Source of the DNA: DASYPQ01 sp036006425
Lineage (GTDB): Bacteria > Planctomycetota > UBA1135 > GCA-002686595
DNA: 64,000 nucleotides
Assembly (NCBI GenBank): GCA_036006425.1
Contig: DASYPQ010000027.1
Coordinates: 124,001-188,000 of the forward strand
Reading direction: 5' to 3'
Below, one piece after another: positions 58,280 through 64,000 of this stretch. The position numbers and the translations under genes were made by a program. The number at the start of each line of letters is the position of its first letter. The stretch's first letter is position 1. The notes under the pieces were generated by a model that was given only the letters and a program-made list of their open reading frames with translations, did not search any database and was not told the origin of the DNA.

Positions 58280-59938
58280 ATGAAGAACGAAGCGACGACC
58301 GCACTCGATCCCGCGCAACCGTTGCGCGCCCAGACGCCGATGGAGGCGTCCTTCCCGAACTCGCACAAGGCGGCGCTCGAGGTGCGGCACGCGGGCGAGG
58401 TGCTGCGCGTGCCGGTGCGGCGCATCCATCTCTCGGGCGGCGAGCCGCCGCTCGACGTCTACGACACGTCCGGCCCGCAGGGTCACGACCCGCACGCCGG
58501 CCTCCCGAAGCTGCGCGAGCCGTGGATCCGGAAGCGGATCGCCCGCGGCGACCGGAACTTCTCGCAGATGCACTACGCGCGGAAGGGCGTCGTCACGGAG
58601 GAGATGGCGTTCGCCGCCGCGCGCGAAGGCGTCGATCCCGAGGTCGTGCGGTCCGAAATCGCGCGCGGCAGGGCGATCCTGCCCGCGAACCGCAACCACC
58701 CCGAGCTCGAGCCGATGCTCATCGGCCGGCGCTTCCTCGTGAAGATCAACGCGAACATCGGGAACAGCGCCGTGTCCTCGTCGATCGAGGAGGAGGTCGA
58801 GAAGCTGGCCTGGTCCGTCCGCTGGGGCGCCGACACGGTGATGGACCTCTCGACCGGGCCGGACATCCACCGGACGCGCGAGTGGATCGTGCGCAACGCG
58901 CCCGTCCCGATCGGGACGGTGCCGATCTACCAGGCGCTCGAGAAGGTCGGCGGGCGCCCGGAAAAGCTGGATTTCGCGGTATTTCGCGAGACCCTGATCG
59001 AGCAGGCCGAGCAGGGGGTCGACTACTTCACGATCCACGCGGGCGTCCTGCTGCGCCACGTGCCGCTGACCGCGAAGCGCGTCACCGGGATCGTCTCCCG
59101 CGGCGGATCGATCCTCGCGAAGTGGTGCCTCGCGCACCACCAGGAGAATTTCCTCTACACGAACTTCGAGGAGATCTGCGAGATCCTCGCGCGCTACGAC
59201 GTCTCGTTCAGCCTCGGCGACGGCCTGCGGCCGGGCTCGGTCGCCGATGCGAACGACGCCGCGCAGTTCGCCGAGCTGGAGACGCTCGGGGAGCTGACGC
59301 AGGTCGCCTGGAAGCACGACGTGCAGACGATGATCGAGGGGCCGGGTCACGTGCCGCTCCACCTCATCCGGGAGAACGTCGAGCGGCAGCTCGAGGTCTG
59401 CCACGAGGCGCCGTTCTACACGCTCGGTCCGCTCGTGACGGACATCGCTCCGGGGTACGACCACATCACATCGGCGATCGGCGCGGCGATGATCGGCTGG
59501 CTCGGGACGGCGATGCTGTGCTACGTGACGCCGAAGGAGCATCTCGGCCTGCCGGACCGGAAGGACGTCAAGGACGGCGTGATCGCCTACAAGATCGCCG
59601 CGCACGCGGCCGACCTCGCGAAGGGGCATCCGCGCGCGCGCGAGCGCGACGACGCGCTCTCCCGCGCGCGCTTCGCGTTCCGCTGGAAGGACCAGTTCGC
59701 GCTGTCCCTCGACCCCGAGACGGCGCTCGCGTTCCACGACGCGACGCTGCCCGCGGACGGCGCGAAGACCGCGCACTTCTGCTCGATGTGCGGACCCCAG
59801 TTCTGCTCGATGAAGATCACCGAGGACGTCCGTGCGTTCGCGCGGGAACGGGGCCTGACGGACGAGGAAGCGATCGCCGCGGGCCTGCGCGAGAAGAGCG
59901 CCGCGTTCGCGGCGGGCGGCGGCGAGATCTTCCGCTAG
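58280..59938 (+). CDS. thiC: phosphomethylpyrimidine synthase
   Basis: 552 residues. Radical-SAM enzyme that makes HMP phosphate from aminoimidazole ribotide in thiamine synthesis. C-terminal Fe-S motif CSMCGPQFCSMKI near residue 500; also QMHYARKGVVTEEMAF, VKINANIGNSAVSSSIEEEV, DTVMDLSTG, HAGVLLRHVPLT and MIEGPGHVPLHLI. Preceded by a TPP riboswitch. Start ATG at 58280 fixed by the riboswitch-embedded ribosome site. Confidence 0.97.
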   Translation: MKNEATTALDPAQPLRAQTPMEASFPNSHKAALEVRHAGEVLRVPVRRIHLSGGEPPLDVYDTSGPQGHDPHAGLPKLREPWIRKRIARGDRNFSQMHYARKGVVTEEMAFAAAREGVDPEVVRSEIARGRAILPANRNHPELEPMLIGRRFLVKINANIGNSAVSSSIEEEVEKLAWSVRWGADTVMDLSTGPDIHRTREWIVRNAPVPIGTVPIYQALEKVGGRPEKLDFAVFRETLIEQAEQGVDYFTIHAGVLLRHVPLTAKRVTGIVSRGGSILAKWCLAHHQENFLYTNFEEICEILARYDVSFSLGDGLRPGSVADANDAAQFAELETLGELTQVAWKHDVQTMIEGPGHVPLHLIRENVERQLEVCHEAPFYTLGPLVTDIAPGYDHITSAIGAAMIGWLGTAMLCYVTPKEHLGLPDRKDVKDGVIAYKIAAHAADLAKGHPRARERDDALSRARFAFRWKDQFALSLDPETALAFHDATLPADGAKTAHFCSMCGPQFCSMKITEDVRAFARERGLTDEEAIAAGLREKSAAFAAGGGEIFR

Positions 59939-59958
59939 ACTCGTCCGGGAGGGAGACC

Positions 59959-62187
59959 GTGGCGCGCCCGAAGAACATCGTCCTCTGGTCGGCCGTGGTG
60001 GCACTGCTCGGCGGCTGCGACCGCGCCGCGCCCGCGCCCGCGAAGTCCGCGGTCTCGGGCGATGCGCGGATGCTCGCCTTGCTGCGCGAGGTGCAGGCCG
60101 ACACGCCGAAGGGGAACCGGTTCCTCGGGACCGCGCGCCCCGAGGAGCTGCGCGCGAGGCTCGCGAGCCTGCCGCCCGAGACCCCGCCGCCCGCCCGCGC
60201 CGGGCTCCAGTTCGAGCTCGCGGTCGAGGAGATGCGCCTCGGGAATCCCGAGGAGGCGATCCGGCTCGACGAGCAGGCGTTCGCGATCCTGAAGTCGCTC
60301 GGCGACAACGTGCCGGCGGACGTCATCGCGCCGGCGCGGTTCGAACTCGGCGTCGCGTACCTGCGCCTCGGCGAGGTCCAGAACTGCTGCGCGCGGCGCA
60401 CCGGGGAGAGCTGCATCCTGCCGATCCAGGGCAGCGGCATCCACAGCGCGCGCGAGGGCTCCGAGAAGGCGATCCAGTGCTTCGCGCAGGTCCTCGATCG
60501 CGTGCCGCACGACTCGCCGCTCGGCTGCAAGGCGAAGTGGCTCCTGAACCTCGCCTACATGACGCTCGGCGAGTACCCCGACGGCGTGCCGGTGGGCGTA
60601 CGCATCGATCCGAAGGTGTTCGAGTCGGACGAGCCGTTCCCGCACTTCGAGAACATCGCGCGCAACGTCGGCCTCGACGAGTTCTCGCCGGCGGGCGGGA
60701 TGATCGCGGAGGACTTCGACGACGACGGACGGCTCGAGCTCGTCGTGTCGACGATGCACACGAGCGGGCAGATGCGGATCTACCACCTCGAGGACGACGG
60801 CACGTACGTCGATCGGACCGAGGGCTCGGGGCTCGAGGGCGAGTTCGGCGGGCTCAACATGGTCGACGCCGACTTCGACAACGACGGCAAGGTCGACGTC
60901 CTCGTCCTGCGCGGCGCGTGGTGGGGCACCGAAGGCCGGCATCCGCGCTCGCTCCTGAAGAACCTCGGCGGCGGCAAGTTCCAGGACGTCACGTTCGACG
61001 CCGGGCTCGCGAGCTTCCGCTATCCGACGCAGACGGCCGCGTGGGCCGACATCGACAACGACGGGGACCTCGACCTCTACATCGGGAGCGAGTCCCATCC
61101 GTCCTATCCCTGCCCGGGCCAGCTGTTCCGGAACGAGGGCAACGGGAGATTCACCGACATCGCCGCGCGCGCCGGCGTCGCGAACTACGCCTACGCGAAG
61201 GGCGTCGTGTTCGGCGACTACGACGGCGACGGGTATCCCGACCTGTACATCTCGAATCTCAACGCGCCGAACTGCCTCTTCCACAACAACCAGGACGGCA
61301 CGTTCACCGACGTCGCGGCGAGCGCGGGCGTCACGATGCCGAAGGACGGGTTCGCCGACTGGTTCTGGGACTTCGACAACGACGGAGCGCTCGACCTGTG
61401 GGCCGGCGCGTACGGAGGCCCGGAGCAGCCAACCGACGTCGCGAACGTCGCGGCGAGCTACCTCGGCATCCCGCAGCCCGGCGAATTGCCGCACCTCTAC
61501 CGCGGCGACGGCCACGGGAAGTTCGAGGACGTCGCGCCCGTGCAGGGTCTGAAGAAGCATCTCCTGCCGATGGGCGCGAACTTCGGCGACCTCGACAACG
61601 ACGGCTTCCTCGACTTCTACCTCGCGACCGGCTACCCCGCGTACGAAGGCTTGATGCCGAACGTGATGTACCGGAATCGCGGCGGCACCGGCTTCTCGGA
61701 CGTCACGACGAACGGCGGCTTCGGCCACCTCCAGAAAGGTCACGGCGTCACATTCGCCGACCTCGACGGCGACGGGGACCAGGACGTGATCGTCAAGATG
61801 GGCGGCGGCTATCCGGGCGACGCGTACGGCATTGCGCTCTTCGAGAACCCGGGCTTCGGGAACCACTGGGTGAAGGTCAAGCTCGTCGGCACGCGCTCGA
61901 ACCGGTCGGCGATCGGGGCGCGCATCCGCGCCGAGATCGTCGAGGGCGGGAAGCGGCGCTCGATCTACCGGACCGTCTGCACCGGCGGCAGTTTCGGCTG
62001 CAACCCGCTGATGCAGGAGATCGGCCTCGGCAAGGCGGAGAAGATCGAGACGCTCGAGATCTCCTGGCCGACGAGCCGCACGACGCAGACGTTCCACGGG
62101 GTCGCCGTCGACCAGTCCTTCGAGATCACCGAAGGTCGCGACGAGCTCCGGCCGGCCCCGCGCAAGAGGATCGCGTTCCATCGCTAG
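59959..62187 (+). CDS. FG-GAP/VCBS lipoprotein with ASPIC/UnbV C-terminal domain
   Basis: 742 residues from a GTG at 59959 (GGGAGGGAG upstream). Lipobox VVALLGGC. TPR-like region ~65-210 (AVEEMRLGNPEEAIRLDEQA, LLNLAYMTLGEYP), then at least seven calcium-binding FG-GAP repeats (DFDDDGRLEL, DFDNDGKVDV, DIDNDGDLDL, DYDGDGYPDL, DFDNDGALDL, DLDNDGFLDF, DLDGDGDQDV). C-terminal UnbV domain ~635-720 (NHWVKVKLVGTRSNRSAIGA, EKIETLEISWPT). This is the CRTAC1-like arrangement common in Planctomycetes and Acidobacteria. Surface-exposed; function unknown. Possibly in an operon with the SGNH and GT2 genes downstream. Confidence 0.88.
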   Translation: MARPKNIVLWSAVVALLGGCDRAAPAPAKSAVSGDARMLALLREVQADTPKGNRFLGTARPEELRARLASLPPETPPPARAGLQFELAVEEMRLGNPEEAIRLDEQAFAILKSLGDNVPADVIAPARFELGVAYLRLGEVQNCCARRTGESCILPIQGSGIHSAREGSEKAIQCFAQVLDRVPHDSPLGCKAKWLLNLAYMTLGEYPDGVPVGVRIDPKVFESDEPFPHFENIARNVGLDEFSPAGGMIAEDFDDDGRLELVVSTMHTSGQMRIYHLEDDGTYVDRTEGSGLEGEFGGLNMVDADFDNDGKVDVLVLRGAWWGTEGRHPRSLLKNLGGGKFQDVTFDAGLASFRYPTQTAAWADIDNDGDLDLYIGSESHPSYPCPGQLFRNEGNGRFTDIAARAGVANYAYAKGVVFGDYDGDGYPDLYISNLNAPNCLFHNNQDGTFTDVAASAGVTMPKDGFADWFWDFDNDGALDLWAGAYGGPEQPTDVANVAASYLGIPQPGELPHLYRGDGHGKFEDVAPVQGLKKHLLPMGANFGDLDNDGFLDFYLATGYPAYEGLMPNVMYRNRGGTGFSDVTTNGGFGHLQKGHGVTFADLDGDGDQDVIVKMGGGYPGDAYGIALFENPGFGNHWVKVKLVGTRSNRSAIGARIRAEIVEGGKRRSIYRTVCTGGSFGCNPLMQEIGLGKAEKIETLEISWPTSRTTQTFHGVAVDQSFEITEGRDELRPAPRKRIAFHR

Positions 62188-62207
62188 GATGGTGGTGTCT
62201 CCGCATC

Positions 62208-63497
62208 ATGGCGCTCTCACGGCGTTCGCGGCGCGTGCTCCTGGCGATCCTCATCGTCCCGGTGCTGAGCGTCGCGGGCCTGGAGCTCGGCGCGCGGATC
62301 CTCGACCGCATCCGCGGTGAGAGCTGGGACGCGGACGCGGAACGCATCGCGATCCATGACATGGTGGGCGCGATCGCGCGCCCTGTCCACCTGCCGAACG
62401 AACGGACCGGCACGCCGATCGACGACGAGCCGGACCGGCCGCGCGAGGCGCAGCTCCTGAATCCGTACACGGGATGGGACTACCTGAGCACGCAGAAGCG
62501 GCTCGTCGAGGACCTCGCGTACTACCGGCGCCGCGAGTCGGTCGAGAACTTCGACCTCTGCATCCTCGGCGGATCGGTCGCGGAGTATTTCTCCACCGAA
62601 GGGGGCCGGCGGCTGACCGATCGATTGCGCGCCGATCCGCACCTGCGCGACCGGGGGATCCGGATCCACAACTACGCGTTCGGCGCTGCGAAGCAGTTCC
62701 AGCCGCTGATGCAGCTCTGCTTCCTGCTCGGCGTCGGGCACAAGCCGGACGCCGTCGTCGAGATCGACGGCTTCAACGAGGCCGCGCTCGGCTGGCACAA
62801 CGCGAAGCTCGGCGCGCACCCCGCGTATCCCCACCTCCTGTTCTGGGCCGACGCGACGAGCGGGCTGCGGACGGACTGGGAGATCCTCGGCCACCTCAGC
62901 GAGATCCGCACGACCCAGGTCGCGGCGACGCAGTTCGGGGATTGGCTGCTGCGCTCCGGTCTCTGGCGCAGCTCGTTCCTCGGACACGCGGGTCTCGCGC
63001 GGCTCGAGTCGCTGGATCGCGACTACCACACGGCGTTCGTCCGCTACGGCGAGTACCTGCGGGGCCGCAGCGTGGACGCCGCGAACAGGGGGCCCGCGTA
63101 CGCGACGGACGAGGAGGGCGCGGCCGAAGCGATCGTGTGCTGCTGGCAGGAGGGGTCGGCGAGCATGCACGGGATCTGCGCCGAGCGCGGGATCGTCTTC
63201 CTGCACGTGCTGCAGCCGACGCTCCACGACCGCGGCTCGAAGACGCCGACGGCGAAGGAGATCGCGAAGGGCGGCGCTGATCCGGCCTGGATCGAAGGCG
63301 TCGAGCGGATCTACCCGCGCCTGCGCGAGGCCGTGAAGCGCCTCGCCGAGCGCGGCGTGGCGGTCCTCGACGCCACGGGGCTCTTCCGCGACTGCAGCGA
63401 GGACATCTACTACGACGTCTGCCACTTCGGTCGCCGCGGGAACGAGCTCCTCGCCGACGCGATCGCGCCCGCGCTGATCCGCGCCGCGGATTGGTAG
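62208..63497 (+). CDS. membrane-anchored SGNH-like protein
   Basis: 429 residues. One N-terminal membrane segment (RVLLAILIVPVLSVAGLELG). SGNH-like blocks: FDLCILGGSVAEYFSTEGG (Ser), HNYAFGAAKQFQPLMQL, PDAVVEIDGFNEAALG, and the C-terminal YYDVCHFGRRGNELLADAI with Asp-x-x-His. The long insert between blocks is typical of the larger AlgX/DltD-like or sugar O-acyl-related SGNH proteins. Probably modifies an extracellular polymer. Twenty bases after the FG-GAP gene. Confidence 0.75.
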   Translation: MALSRRSRRVLLAILIVPVLSVAGLELGARILDRIRGESWDADAERIAIHDMVGAIARPVHLPNERTGTPIDDEPDRPREAQLLNPYTGWDYLSTQKRLVEDLAYYRRRESVENFDLCILGGSVAEYFSTEGGRRLTDRLRADPHLRDRGIRIHNYAFGAAKQFQPLMQLCFLLGVGHKPDAVVEIDGFNEAALGWHNAKLGAHPAYPHLLFWADATSGLRTDWEILGHLSEIRTTQVAATQFGDWLLRSGLWRSSFLGHAGLARLESLDRDYHTAFVRYGEYLRGRSVDAANRGPAYATDEEGAAEAIVCCWQEGSASMHGICAERGIVFLHVLQPTLHDRGSKTPTAKEIAKGGADPAWIEGVERIYPRLREAVKRLAERGVAVLDATGLFRDCSEDIYYDVCHFGRRGNELLADAIAPALIRAADW

Positions 63498-63538
63498 GGC
63501 CCTCCAGGGAAGTACGCTGCGGGGCCGATGAGGCAGCC

Positions 63539-64000
63539 ATGATCTCGTTCGTCGTCCCCGCGTACGACGAGGAGCTCCTGCTCGGAGCCACGCTAGCCGC
63601 GATCCGCCGTGCGGCGGACGCCTGCGGCGAGGCCCACGAGATCGTCGTCGCCGACGACGCGTCGTCGGATCGCACGGCCGAGGTCGCGGAACGCCGCGGA
63701 GCTCGCGTCGTGCGCGTCGCGCACCGCCAGATCGCGGCGACGCGCAACTCGGGCGCGCGCGCGGCGCGCGGAGAGCTCCTCGTGTTCGTCGACGCCGACA
63801 CCCTGATCGACGCCGACGTGCTCCGCGCCGCGCTCGCCGCGCTGCGCTCCGGCGCGGTCGGCGGCGGCTGCGCCGTGCGCTTCGACGGTTCCGTCCCCGC
63901 CTACGCGCGGATCGTGACGCCGCTGCTCGTCGCGAGCTTCCGCACCCTGGGCTTTGCGTGCGGGTGCTTCGTCTTCTGCACGCGCGCGGCCTTCGAGGCG
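63539..64000 (+). CDS. family 2 glycosyltransferase (partial, runs off window)
   Basis: 154 residues visible. GT-A signatures ISFVVPAYDEELLLGATLAA, EIVVADDASSDRTAEVAERR, RQIAATRNSGARAARGELLV and the DAD metal site in VFVDADTLIDADVL. TuaG/TagA-like soluble GT2 is the best fit so far; the rest lies beyond base 64000. Context with the SGNH protein again suggests surface-glycan work. Confidence 0.88.
   Translation, partial: MISFVVPAYDEELLLGATLAAIRRAADACGEAHEIVVADDASSDRTAEVAERRGARVVRVAHRQIAATRNSGARAARGELLVFVDADTLIDADVLRAALAALRSGAVGGGCAVRFDGSVPAYARIVTPLLVASFRTLGFACGCFVFCTRAAFEA

Overview
The window is high-GC bacterial DNA with dense genes, short spacers and many GTG (one TTG) starts. I infer a member of the Planctomycetota or a close relative, with moderate confidence. 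Three secreted proteins in the first 11 kb end in the same ~150-residue C-terminal module (CFGDG...CPC/N...GC.NS...YRD), which I remember as abundant in that phylum. The FG-GAP/UnbV lipoprotein, HAF-repeat protein, type III glutamine synthetase and Cys-rich exported proteins fit this. No 16S gene is present to confirm it. Signal peptides, lipoboxes, outer-membrane beta-barrels and a TolC-type protein show a Gram-negative, two-membrane envelope.

Layout. 1-1.9 kb: end of a quinone-linked Fe-S/NrfD redox complex. 1.9-11.2 kb: three secreted proteins with the shared C-terminal module, around a small GDT1-type cation transporter, a divergently transcribed NtrC-type regulator and PAS histidine kinase, and a CBS-domain protein. 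11.3-15.4 kb: protein quality and stress genes (DUF6263-like protein, exported MsrB-MsrA fusion, DnaJ-like protein, two Hsp20s). 15.5-21.2 kb: a six-gene surface-sugar operon, with five genes joined by 4-base overlaps, that makes and modifies CDP-4-keto-6-deoxyglucose (rfbF, rfbG, C-methyltransferase, epimerase/reductase, GT2, SGNH protein).

21.2-39.3 kb is a metal and redox island, mostly on the minus strand. It holds a NicO/UreH-type Ni/Co transporter with a YHS lipoprotein; a zinc/manganese-type ABC importer with its own outer-membrane porin; a His/Cys-containing exported protein; an octaheme cytochrome c plus MtrB-like porin (a likely trans-outer-membrane electron conduit); and a complete Cu/Ag efflux system (CusB, CusA, CusC). 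Small Cys-rich exported proteins sit beside the ABC importer and Cus modules. A ~100-bp sequence before the cytochrome gene is a collapsed copy of the intergenic and leader DNA around the Cys-rich gene at 24.5 kb, so the island has rearranged internally.

39.4-50.5 kb: GT-C-like membrane protein, QueF, a large YVTN/c-heme surface protein, adenosine deaminase, GltX, an NHL-like protein and a lipoprotein esterase. 50.5-52.0 kb is a 1.5-kb stretch without a convincing gene. It contains four copies of a ~95-bp, almost invariant repeat and ends in two hairpins, the second followed by nine Ts. 52.0-64 kb: ChrR-type cupin, cysteine dioxygenase, tRNA-Met(CAT), a small conserved protein, hemH overlapping glnN, an acidic mini-protein coupled to an AlkA-type glycosylase, a TPP riboswitch plus thiC, an FG-GAP lipoprotein, a second SGNH protein and the start of a GT2.

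The items most worth following up are the 50.9-51.7 kb repeat array, the shared C-terminal module, the octaheme/MtrB conduit inside the metal island, and the rearrangement scar at 32.2 kb. No CRISPR array, insertion sequence, integrase or phage gene was seen.
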